Assembly: GCA_019314105.1 (NCBI GenBank)
Contig: JAFCZY010000011.1
Coordinates: 1 to 14,334 of the forward strand
Reading direction: 5' to 3'
DNA from: Deltaproteobacteria bacterium
GTDB lineage: Bacteria; Desulfobacterota; Desulfobacteria; Desulfobacterales; Desulfobacteraceae
DNA length: 14,334 nucleotides
In this document: in pieces, positions 1 through 8,000 of the stretch
Numbering within the stretch: position 1 is the stretch's first letter
Layout: each line of letters begins with the position of its first letter
The notes under the pieces: model-generated
Databases searched by the model: none
What the model was told of the DNA's origin: nothing
The model's input: the letters and a program-made list of their open reading frames with translations, nothing else
Made by a program: the position numbers and the translations under genes

Positions 1-741
1 ATATACAACACCGGCTTTTTCAAGCTCAGGCGCAATTCTTACCGTATCTTTCAGTTCCCATCCGTTTTCGATATAATCATTTCCATTGATTCGTATTCCA
101 ATGGGAAAGTCTTTTCCTGTCTTTGCCTGGATGTCCTCTATAATTTCAAATAAAAACCGCGTCCTGTTTTTAAAAGATCCCCCATATTCATCTGTTCTGA
201 TATTACAATTGGGTGCCATGAACTGGTTGATCAAGTATCCGTGAGCACCATGAAGTTCAACAAAATCAAATCCTGCTTCCTTACACCGCCTGGCTGAATC
301 GCCAAAACAGGAGATCAATTCTTTTATTTCAGCAATTGTGAGCGCCCTGACTTCGCCCTTCACCACAGCAGGCGCGGGTATGGGAGAAGGTGCCACTTTC
401 TCAGGAAGATAGGACTGACGCCCGCCATGCATGAGCTGCACTCCGAAAAGGGTATCATGCAACTTTACCCTTTGAACCATTTTTTTAAGCGCTGGGATGC
501 AAGTGTCATTATACATCTGGGGAAGGTCAGGCAGTTCCTGACCTCCGGGATGAACGCTTCCTCCCCCCACCAGCATCATGCCAACCCCGCCTTTTGCTCT
601 TTCTACAAAATACTCAATTAATTGATCTGTCACGCAGCAGTTTTCGTCCACACCAAAATTTATACTCATGGCAGACATTAAAAGCCTGTTTTTCGAGGTC
701 ATATTGCCGATCCGGATCGGGCTGAAAAGATTTGATAACAT
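1..741 (-). CDS. NADH:flavin oxidoreductase, Old Yellow Enzyme family (5' part, runs off window)
   Basis: This is the first 247 codons of an FMN-dependent ene-reductase-type enzyme, read on the minus strand from ATG at 741 and still open at base 1. The start is backed by AAGGA about 8 nt upstream. The product begins MLSNLFSPIRIGNM, the usual entry to the OYE TIM barrel. Family landmarks are QLMHGGRQ (residues 102-109), ELHGAHGYLINQF (162-174; His164 and His167 fit the HxxH substrate/flavin site, Tyr169 the likely proton donor) and DEYGGSFKNRTRF (184-196). Proteins like this are either about 350-380 residues (barrel only) or about 640-680 residues with a C-terminal 4Fe-4S plus FAD/NAD domain (2,4-dienoyl-CoA reductase FadH, bile-acid BaiCD/BaiH). 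The missing 3' part decides which. The look is closer to the FadH/Bai group, but the substrate cannot be read from the sequence. A Cys-Cys pair at 35-36 is unexplained. Confidence 0.93.
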   Translation of the reverse strand, partial: MLSNLFSPIRIGNMTSKNRLLMSAMSINFGVDENCCVTDQLIEYFVERAKGGVGMMLVGGGSVHPGGQELPDLPQMYNDTCIPALKKMVQRVKLHDTLFGVQLMHGGRQSYLPEKVAPSPIPAPAVVKGEVRALTIAEIKELISCFGDSARRCKEAGFDFVELHGAHGYLINQFMAPNCNIRTDEYGGSFKNRTRFLFEIIEDIQAKTGKDFPIGIRINGNDYIENGWELKDTVRIAPELEKAGVVY

Positions 742-1183
742 GTGATAGAATTCCTTTTGAATTATCAGTCAACAAGTTTTAGGTCCGGCAGTCAATATAC
801 GCGAATTTTCCATCCGGATACAAGTTTTTTATTAAAAATTCAATCCATCGTCCAAAAGTTTTGACTTCAGGCTCCAGCGATGCCAGTAAAGCTTAACAAT
901 GTGCGATTTCCGGGAGGCTTTCTCAACTTTAACAAAACATCTTTTTGTGCCATATTTGTTCCATGAACAAAAGGAAAAAAGAGGTTATCCCAGAAAAGGC
1001 GAAATACAAACAAAGGACCGACCCGGACAAAACGGCAGCAATCAAGTGTAACGAGGTTTTTTATTTTTTTAATGGCGGATTGGGGAGTTCTAAAAATCAT
1101 AAAAAATATTAATTTTACTTTATATACCAGTTGGCATATTTTATCCCTGTTGTCTTGTTACTTAAAAAAAATAGAGGAGAAAC
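742..1183. other. 442-bp intergenic stretch without a convincing gene
   Basis: This lies between the divergent oxidoreductase and LysE-type exporter genes. The left edge holds the oxidoreductase leader with its AAGGA site. The right 100 bp are very AT-rich and probably hold the exporter promoter, but no good -35/-10 pair is evident (TTGGCA at 1131-1136 lacks a matching -10). On the minus strand 867-1100 is open for 77 codons but looks random apart from its last 20 or so residues. Immediately downstream, in another minus frame, 782-892 is open for 37 codons without a start codon and ends at TAA (779-781). It reads like genuine protein (…GRWIEFLIKNLYPDGKFAY…). I treat these as a possible relic or dispersed intergenic repeat, not as genes. 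Confidence 0.5.
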
Positions 1184-1798
1184 ATGCTGTTAACATTCTT
1201 AAAAGGATTTGGAATCGGAAGCGGTTTGATCATTGCCATTGGCGCCCAGAATGCATTTGTTTTAAGCCAAGGCGTGAGAAAAAACCATTATATTGTTATC
1301 CCTTTGATCTGTGCTGTTTGTGATGCCCTGCTCATCCTTCTGGGGGTAACCGGCATGGGAACCCTTATCGCTTCGAGCAAAAGCCTTTCATTAATCGCAG
1401 GCATTGGCGGGGCTGGTTTCCTCTTTATTTACGGGATCAGATCATTCAGGTCTGCCATCAGGGGAGGAAGCCTTTCTGCGAACCAAAAGGCTGAATCATC
1501 TTTAAAAGCGGCTATTCTCACAACCCTTGCCGTAACATTGCTCAATCCTCATGTATATCTTGACACCGTTATTTTGCTGGGCAGCATATCCAGTCAGTTT
1601 AAACAGCCCGGTCACATCTTTTTTGGTGCCGGCGCCGTCATGGCATCATTTGTCTGGTTTTTTTCCCTAAGCATTGGCGGAAAGATGCTTGCACCTCTGT
1701 TTACAAAAGAATCCTCCTGGAGAATTCTGGATACCCTTGTGGGGATTACCATGTGGGCGATTGCTCTATCCGTGCTAAAAGGAGTATTCGTCTTTTAA
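1184..1798 (+). CDS. argO: LysE/ArgO-type amino-acid exporter
   Basis: This is a 204-residue integral membrane protein of the LysE family, which exports basic amino acids (arginine, lysine) and analogues such as canavanine from the cytoplasm using the proton or sodium gradient. Length and signatures match the family: GAQNAFVLSQGVRKNH at residues 20-35 (the G-x-QNAF motif after the first helix) and TLLNPHVYLDTVILLGSIS at 118-136, nearly the ArgO/LysE LNPH-YLDT signature. About six hydrophobic segments are visible, with a polar loop around 88-107. The ATG is preceded by GAGGAG (1173-1178), which fixes the start. No LysG/ArgP-type LysR regulator is adjacent, so control is not apparent. The gene converges with the cyclase gene, 48 bp away. 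ArgO and LysE cannot be told apart from sequence; the GAQ form resembles Corynebacterium LysE, while the rest resembles ArgO. Confidence 0.92.
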   Translation: MLLTFLKGFGIGSGLIIAIGAQNAFVLSQGVRKNHYIVIPLICAVCDALLILLGVTGMGTLIASSKSLSLIAGIGGAGFLFIYGIRSFRSAIRGGSLSANQKAESSLKAAILTTLAVTLLNPHVYLDTVILLGSISSQFKQPGHIFFGAGAVMASFVWFFSLSIGGKMLAPLFTKESSWRILDTLVGITMWAIALSVLKGVFVF

Positions 1799-1846
1799 AC
1801 ATTCTCCCATGAACAGCCTGTTTTTGGACGTGATATCGGTGGGAAT

Positions 1847-3619
1847 TTATTTCCCTCTACCCAACCTCTCATTCATCCGGGCAAGCCTCAGGACCTTATG
1901 GACAGAGGTTTCCCCCAGACCGGGTATGGTGATTGTCTCGGGTTCCGATAAAATCTGGCCCTTTGCCTGTTTATATGTCTCCTCATCAATCAACATGCAT
2001 TGATCGCCAGCCTGACTTTCCAGTTTTGAGGCAAGGTTCACAGAGTTGCCCAGATAGGCAAACTCTGCTTTAATATGGTTGCCAAGAATCATGGAAAATA
2101 TTTCTCCGGTACTGATGCCGATGCGAACATTGATCTTTTTGTCTGTTCCATACACGTCAATCAATTTCCGGTTTTTATGTTTCAGTGCCCGGTAGATGTC
2201 AATACCCGAGCGGACGGCATCCATCACTTTTGAAGAAGAGACTGTATCGCCATGTTCAAATATGGCCATGAAGCCATCTCCCAAAAACTTGTCAATATAC
2301 CCGTTATACCGAGATATAATCAGGGACATGCGATCGATGAACTCATTCACCATCTGGATGATCTGACTTTCATCTGATTTTTTCATTAAATTGCTGAAAC
2401 CCACAATATCCACAAAAAGGGTGGTGGCAAACAGTCTTTTTTCCATCTGACCACTTCTAAAGGGGCTGAAGCTCAAATTCAGCCGATTCTTCACGAAAGT
2501 ATCTTGATGAGCCAGATTGGATGACAACAGCTCCCTGGACTTATATTTATCAATGACCCTTGCGGCTTCAAAGGACCGAATAATAATATCTTTGATGCCA
2601 ATCATCATTCCAACCTTGGCTGACCGGCGAAAACAGTCATAGGCTCTTTGTTCCTGATCCATCCGGTAACAGGTCTGTCCCAACCCGTAAAATGCATCGG
2701 CAACGACCTGTTCTACCCTTAAATGGTGATTCTTTGACTGCTCAATTATTTCTTTGAATTTTGCTTCAGCAAGCTCATAATCCAAAATCTTTTTATATGC
2801 CTTTGCTGCCAGAAGACTCGCCTGCATGCTCTCCTTGACCATCCCTCTCTTTTTCAAATCAAATTCCAGGGCCAGGGCCATTTCCAGGGCTCTGCCCACA
2901 TGGTTGATGGCAAATTTAAACTCAGCCGTTTCCAGGTCGGAGATCATCCTGCATTTTTCGTTATCAAAGCGTGACGCTATTTCGGCAGCTTCACGGAGAT
3001 TGTTCTCATTTTCCTGGTCCACTATCCCCATCAACCGTCTGATGCGGCTGTGATTAATCAATGCATAGGCGTAAATAATACCACCGCTTTTATCCGAGGG
3101 GTCCACATGATATCGTCCATGACACACCTTTTTCCCCAAAGTGGCATACTGGTTGGCCTGGTGGTGGCGACTGAGCAACAAGCTTACCTGACTCAGGCAA
3201 ATATAAATTTCCCCAAGAAATTTATTCAATTCAGGAATGGATTTTGCCAGATCCAGGGCATGTCTCAGATAGAATTCAGCATCCGGATAATTCCACTGGG
3301 CACGGTGAGCATATCCCAGGGAGAGATAAATCTTCACCTTCCAGCGAAGAAACAGGTCCTCTCCTTGTTCTTCAATAACATCCAGGGCTTCGTCCAACAA
3401 CTGCTCTGCCCTCTGAAACAGAAATGCCTTCTGGAGAAACAAATTCTTATACCACTTGATAATTGCATTCAGGTGAGGAATGGCAGTGAACCGGGCCGTC
3501 ATTTTTTCAAAATCGGCCAGGAGTCCGAGGATGTCCTGCTTGGAACCTTTTATTTCAAAACAGCGAGCTGCCGTATCTATTTCGTCAATATTTTCCTGAA
3601 TCAGATTGGGGTCAACCAT
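1847..3619 (-). CDS. TPR-repeat protein with C-terminal class III adenylate/guanylate cyclase domain
   Basis: This 590-residue protein has no signal peptide or obvious membrane helix, so it is probably a soluble signalling enzyme. Residues about 50-350 are helical with TPR-like repeats (for example around 90-130, 265-295 and 305-340) and would act as sensor or partner-binding domain. Residues about 395-560 form a class III nucleotidyl cyclase domain that would make cAMP or cGMP. Visible elements: LFVDIVGFS with metal ligand Asp404; YIDKFLGDGFMAIF with base-contact Lys444 and second metal ligand Asp448; NVRIGISTGE (497-506); and AYLGNSVNLASKLE (521-534). In that last motif Asn528 is conserved, but the substrate-specifying position (Asp or Thr in adenylate cyclases) is Ala521, and the transition-state Arg is Lys532. 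Activity and base specificity are therefore uncertain. The start at 3619 has AAGGGAG about 11 nt upstream. The gene is divergent from the RND efflux operon and convergent with the exporter. Confidence 0.9.
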   Translation of the reverse strand: MVDPNLIQENIDEIDTAARCFEIKGSKQDILGLLADFEKMTARFTAIPHLNAIIKWYKNLFLQKAFLFQRAEQLLDEALDVIEEQGEDLFLRWKVKIYLSLGYAHRAQWNYPDAEFYLRHALDLAKSIPELNKFLGEIYICLSQVSLLLSRHHQANQYATLGKKVCHGRYHVDPSDKSGGIIYAYALINHSRIRRLMGIVDQENENNLREAAEIASRFDNEKCRMISDLETAEFKFAINHVGRALEMALALEFDLKKRGMVKESMQASLLAAKAYKKILDYELAEAKFKEIIEQSKNHHLRVEQVVADAFYGLGQTCYRMDQEQRAYDCFRRSAKVGMMIGIKDIIIRSFEAARVIDKYKSRELLSSNLAHQDTFVKNRLNLSFSPFRSGQMEKRLFATTLFVDIVGFSNLMKKSDESQIIQMVNEFIDRMSLIISRYNGYIDKFLGDGFMAIFEHGDTVSSSKVMDAVRSGIDIYRALKHKNRKLIDVYGTDKKINVRIGISTGEIFSMILGNHIKAEFAYLGNSVNLASKLESQAGDQCMLIDEETYKQAKGQILSEPETITIPGLGETSVHKVLRLARMNERLGRGK

Positions 3620-3648
3620 AATGGATAAAACTCCCTTTTAGACATTTT

Positions 3649-3673
3649 AAAAAAAACCGCCGGATGGACGGCA
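3649..3673 (-). terminator. Short hairpin plus U8 in cyclase leader (attenuator-like)
   Basis: On the minus strand GCCG pairs with CGGC around a 6-nt loop TCCATC (3672-3659), with a possible flanking U-G pair. Two G residues follow, then eight T residues (3656-3649). This is the shape of a small intrinsic terminator. It lies between the predicted cyclase promoter and the cyclase start codon, so it would act as an attenuator rather than an end-of-gene terminator. The stem is only 4-5 bp, so the call is weak. Confidence 0.3.
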
Positions 3674-3687
3674 TTCATCGTTGCGTT

Positions 3688-3716
3688 TTGATAACAAAGC
3701 TGAACAGGCGCGTCAA
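3688..3716 (-). promoter_or_regulatory. Predicted sigma70-type promoter of the cyclase gene
   Basis: Read on the minus strand, TTGACG (3716-3711) and TATCAA (3693-3688) are separated by exactly 17 bp. They match the consensus at 5/6 and 4/6 positions. The start of transcription would fall near 3681, giving a leader of about 60 nt that contains the hairpin/U-tract at 3673-3649 and the Shine-Dalgarno site. Confidence 0.45.
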
Positions 3717-3741
3717 CAGGAAAAAAAGTTTTATACTTCTC

Positions 3742-3769
3742 TTGACAAAAAATAAATTTTTATCTTAAT
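3742..3769 (+). promoter_or_regulatory. Predicted promoter of the RND efflux operon
   Basis: A perfect TTGACA (3742-3747) is followed after 16 bp by CTTAAT (3764-3769, 4/6 match to TATAAT). It faces the adaptor gene and would give a leader of about 65 nt. An alternative is the pair TTGTAT (3774-3779) and TATAAC (3798-3803) with an 18-bp spacer. A perfect TATAAT at 3777-3782 lacks a good -35. The sequence does not decide between them. Confidence 0.4.
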
Positions 3770-3774
3770 TCGAT

Positions 3775-3819
3775 TGTATAATTGACGGCAACTGCTGTAT
3801 AACACTTTTAATTATTAAA
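3775..3819. promoter_or_regulatory. Candidate operator elements upstream of the efflux operon
   Basis: Two copies of TGTATAA (starting at 3775 and 3796) lie exactly 21 bp, about two helical turns, apart. They are followed by the perfect odd palindrome TTTAAT-T-ATTAAA (3807-3819). The block ends 20 bp before the adaptor ATG and overlaps the candidate promoter region, as expected of a repressor or activator site. The region is AT-rich, so chance occurrence is possible, and no cognate regulator gene is in the window. Confidence 0.3.
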
Positions 3820-3839
3820 CAAATTGATAGGTTTTTCGA

Positions 3840-5036
3840 ATGAAAAAAAAAATAATTATTGCCATTATTCTTTTATCCGGAATCAGCGTTTTAGGCTGGC
3901 AGATCTATCAAAAAGTTTCTGATTCCACAAAGGGGTTTAAGCACCAGCGTCAAAACATACCCGTTGCCGTCGAGGTTGCACTCATAAAAAAAGCTTCCAT
4001 ACGGGAAGTTGGGAAGTTTACCGGATCTTTGCATCCGCTTTCTGAGTTTATTATGGCACCGAAAATCGCCGGGCGTCTCGAAAAGCTATTGGTTCATATA
4101 GGTGACACGGTCAAAACAGGGCAGCTTGTGGCCGTACTGGACAACGATGAATATCACCAACAGGTCATCCAGGCAAAGGCGGAACTTGCGGTTGCCCGGG
4201 CAAACCTTGAAGAACGAAGAAGTACCATAGAAAACGCAAAAAGAGAGTATGAACGAACCAAAGCATTGAGGAAAAAAAAGATAGCCTCCGAATCCCAGCT
4301 TGATGCGGCAAAGTCCGAATTTAAAACCCAGCAGGCAAAGCTGAAAGTTGCCAGTGCCCAGATATCTCAAAAAGAAGCGTCCCTAAAAATGGCTGAAATA
4401 CGCCTTTCTTATACCATGATGAAAGTCTCCGGAAACAACACCACAGGCTACAAAGTGGTGGGGGAACGCTTTGTGGACGAAGGGGCCATGCTCGCACCCA
4501 ACACCCCGATCGTCTCTATACTCGATATCGAAAGACTCATTGTTGCCATCCATGTGATCGGACGGGATTATCCTAAAATTCAGACGGGACAGGAAGCAGT
4601 CATTTCCACCGATGCATTTCCGGGAGACACCTTCAGAGGAAAGGTGATTCGCATAGCGCCTATTCTAAAAGAAAAATCCCGGGAGGGCCGTGTGGAAATC
4701 GAAATACCCAATAGTCAAAAGCTTCTGAAACCCGGTATGTTTGTGCGGGTTCAAATACAATTCGATGAGCATGATAACGTCACCGTGATTCCGATAGCAG
4801 CCCTTGTCAAGAGAAACGGCTCACAAGGGGTTTTTGTCGTCGACCCCCAGGAACAAAAAGTCAGGTTTATTCCGATTACCCTTGGTATTGTAAATGGCAC
4901 CCAGGCGGAGGTGGTGAGTCCGGTTATAACAGGTGAAGTGGTGACCCTGGGACATCATCTGCTGGAAGATGGGAATTCGATTATGCTGCCCGATAAAAAA
5001 TTATCCCAAGGCAAGCCGGGAAAAGAAAAATCGTGA
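3840..5036 (+). CDS. RND efflux system periplasmic adaptor (membrane fusion protein)
   Basis: This 398-residue HlyD/AcrA-type adaptor bridges the inner-membrane pump to the outer-membrane channel in the periplasm. An N-terminal lysine-rich start and a single hydrophobic segment (residues 4-20) serve as uncleaved anchor or signal; there is no lipobox Cys, so it is probably membrane-anchored rather than lipidated. The first half of the lipoyl-like domain is at about 70-103 (APKIAGRLEKLLVHIGDTVK…). A charged coiled-coil hairpin rich in Ala, Lys, Glu and Gln follows (about 105-192), then the second lipoyl half (about 193-226), the beta-barrel (about 230-308) and the membrane-proximal domain (about 312-383). 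The Shine-Dalgarno site is weak (ATAGG). It is first in a three-gene operon and its TGA overlaps the pump start as GTGA, indicating translational coupling. The cargo cannot be deduced. Confidence 0.93.
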   Translation: MKKKIIIAIILLSGISVLGWQIYQKVSDSTKGFKHQRQNIPVAVEVALIKKASIREVGKFTGSLHPLSEFIMAPKIAGRLEKLLVHIGDTVKTGQLVAVLDNDEYHQQVIQAKAELAVARANLEERRSTIENAKREYERTKALRKKKIASESQLDAAKSEFKTQQAKLKVASAQISQKEASLKMAEIRLSYTMMKVSGNNTTGYKVVGERFVDEGAMLAPNTPIVSILDIERLIVAIHVIGRDYPKIQTGQEAVISTDAFPGDTFRGKVIRIAPILKEKSREGRVEIEIPNSQKLLKPGMFVRVQIQFDEHDNVTVIPIAALVKRNGSQGVFVVDPQEQKVRFIPITLGIVNGTQAEVVSPVITGEVVTLGHHLLEDGNSIMLPDKKLSQGKPGKEKS

Positions 5037-8000
5037 ACATCTCCCAATTTTCAGTCCGCCGTCCGGTATTGACCGTCATGGCCTGTTTGATCGTCATCAT
5101 CCTTGGTGTGGTTTCCCTGTCCAGGCTTTCCATCGACCTGATGCCCGATATCACATACCCGACGTTGAGCATTTCCACTGAATACGAAAACGCCAGTTCC
5201 GAGGAAGTCGAAGAGTTGATCACCCGCCCGGTTGAGGAGGCAATGAGTGCCGTACCGGGAGTAGAAGAGGTCACCTCGGTCTCTGCTGAAGGGCGAAGCA
5301 GCGTTCGGGTTACTTTTTCATGGGGGACGAATCTTGATGAAGCGGCCAACGATATTCGGGAACGTCTGGATCGCGTCATTCCGCGCCTTCCGGAAGATAG
5401 TGATCGACCCAGACTGCGGAAGTTCGATCTGGCAGCTTTTCCGATTTTAATCATGGGAGTCTCCAGTGACCTGGAACCGATTCGGATAAGAGAAATTATC
5501 GACAATCAGGTAAAAAATAGAATCGAACGTATTCCGGGGGTGGCTTCTCTGGATATTCGTGGTGGGCTGGACCGGGAAATTCATGTCAATCTGAATGCGG
5601 AAAAGATCAAAGCGCTGGGACTTCCCATCGATCAACTGATAAACCGCCTCAAGGAAGAAAATATTAATCTTCCGGCCGGTACCATCGAACAGGAGATGCT
5701 CGATGTTACCATTAGAATTCCCGGAATTTATACTAGTTTGAATGAGCTGCGAAATACAGTAGTTGCCATGCGGGAAGGGGTGCCCATACAACTAAAAAAA
5801 ATAGCCACCGTAGAAGATGCCTGGGAGAAAGTAACCCGGATTGTACGGATAAACGGCAAACCGGGTGTGCGCCTTTCGATCAACAAACAATCGGGAAAAA
5901 ATACGGTGGAGATAGCAACCGGGGTACTCAAAGAAATTGAACAGATCAATCGGGACATCCCCCAGCTTCAGATCATCCCTATTATCGACACATCAGATTA
6001 TATCAAACGATCTATAACCAATGTGGGCACAACCATCCTCTATGGCGGAGTGCTGGCTATAGTCGTATTGTTATTTTTTCTTCGTAACATTTACAGCACT
6101 GCCATTATTGCCACCACGATTCCCATATCAATGATTGCCACTTTTGCCTTGATGTATTTTAACGGGTTTACGCTGAACCTGATGACCCTCGGGGGTCTCG
6201 CGCTTGGCATCGGCATGCTGGTGGACAATGCCATTGTGGTGCTGGAAAATATCTACCGGCTCAGAGAATCGGGTCAGGAATCTGAATCGGCAGCAATAAA
6301 GGGCAGCCAGCAAGTGGTGGCGGCGGTTATTGCCAGCACATTGACCACACTTGTCGTTTTTTTACCGCTTGTTTTTGTGCGTGGCATGTCCGGAATTATG
6401 TTTAAACAACTCGCATATGTGGTGACGTTTTCACTGGGTTGCTCCCTGGCAGTAGCGCTGACGCTGGTGCCCATGCTGGCAGCCAGGTTAAAGGCTCCGG
6501 TTACACTTAAGAAAGGGCCCGGTACTGCTCAAGGCTGGAAGATATTTCATATATCGGACCGGTTTTTTGCCGGTTTGGAGACTGATTATGTAAAGTTACT
6601 TGGTTTTGCTATCAATCATCGGGGGTTGATATTAGGAAGCGTACTGCTGGTGTTTTCAGGAAGTCTTCTTCTGATTCCGCTGGTGGGTGTTGAGTTGATG
6701 CCTGCCGCTGATGAGAGCGAAGTACGGATTAATGCCGAAATGGCAGTCGGCACAAAGCTGGATCTGGTCGATAAGACCTTCCAAAAGATTGAAGCCATCG
6801 TGAAACAGGAAGTGCCGGAAATCAAAAACACCGTATCCCGTATCGGAGGTTCCTCCTGGCGGGCCCGTGGATCCAATACCGGTGAGATGCGGATTGCGCT
6901 GAAACCGGTTAAAGAACGAAATCGGTCCAGCGAGGAAATAGCAGCAGCGCTTCGCAAAAAGCTCGTTTTTATGCCGGGCGCCACAATCCGTACCCGTGCC
7001 GGTCAGGGACTGTTTCTGCTCAAAATAGGTTCCGGGGGCGATGAAAAAGTTCAGGTGGAAGTGCGCGGGCATGATCTTGAAACATCCGACGCCCTGGCCC
7101 ATAAGGTTGAAGAGATCATAGGAAACGTGGCCGGTATAACCGATACCAGAATAAGCAGGGAGACCGGAACTCCGGAAGAGCTTATTGTCGTGGACAGGCA
7201 AAAGGCCGCTGACATGAAACTTTCGGTATCCAGAATTGCCAATATGCTGCAGACAGTGCTTTCCGGGACATCTGCCGGCAACTACAGGGAAGGGGGAAAC
7301 GAGTATAGAATCCGGGTAAAAATTGAGGGTTCTGAGAAAAAAGAGCTGCGGGATATTCTGGACCTTCCCATCATCAATACCGACGGCGAGCCGGTAGTTC
7401 TCCGAAACGTAGTTGATGTTCGCCCCAGGCGCGGGCCTGTGCTTATCCAGCGCAAATCCCAGGAACGCGTGGTCTATGTAACGGCCAATATCAGCGACCG
7501 GGATATGGGCTCTATTCTGGCAGATATTCGGAAGGACTTGCAATCAGTACCTGTACCCAGAAATTTCAACATCTTTTTTGCTGGAGATTATGAAGAACAG
7601 CAGAAATCCTTTCGCGAACTTTTGATGAGCTTTGTGCTGGCGCTGGCGCTGGTATATATGGTAATGGCATCACTCTATGAGTCGCTGCGATATCCCTTTG
7701 TAGTGATGTTTTCCGTACCTCTTGCGGCTATCGGAGTGATCCTGATGCTATTTTTTACAGATACCACTTTTAATGTCCAATCCTATATCGGTTGTATCAT
7801 GCTGGGCGGCATTGCGGTGAATAACGCTATCCTGCTTGTGGATCATATCAACTTGCTGCGCCGACGGGATATGCCGGTTCAAGCAGCCATTCTTGAGGCT
7901 GGCAGAAGACGTCTCAGACCTATTCTTATGACCGCTACAACTACTATTTTGGCCATGACGCCATTGGCCGTCGGTATCGGCGAAGGCGGCGAAGCCCAGG

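Noticed and set aside
867..1100. Minus-strand 77-codon ORF between the oxidoreductase and exporter genes
   Set aside because: No clear ribosome-binding site, low-complexity hydrophobic/aromatic make-up and no recognisable domain. Kept only as part of the possible relic noted in the findings.
1131..1146. TTGGCATATTTTATCC upstream of the exporter as a sigma54 (-24/-12) promoter
   Set aside because: The GG of the -24 element is present, but the GC expected 10 bp later is CC, so the required -12 element is missing.
1841..1855. Hairpin GGGAA-TTTAT-TTCCC at the cyclase stop as a bidirectional terminator for the convergent exporter and cyclase genes
   Set aside because: The stem has only 5 bp, is AT-containing and has no T-tract on either strand; it overlaps the cyclase stop codon.
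3050..3628. Plus-strand 192-codon ORF antisense to the cyclase gene
   Set aside because: It lies opposite the TPR region of a convincing gene, with no domain and no Shine-Dalgarno support.
6656..7543. Long minus-strand ORF (295 codons) inside the RND pump gene
   Set aside because: It is antisense to a strongly supported transporter gene, and its translation has no family features; it is a frame shadow.
7633..7650. GCTGGC repeats in the RND gene as a slippage tract
   Set aside because: It is a short in-frame Leu-Ala run in a membrane helix; changes in copy number would not shift the frame and it looks like ordinary codon use.
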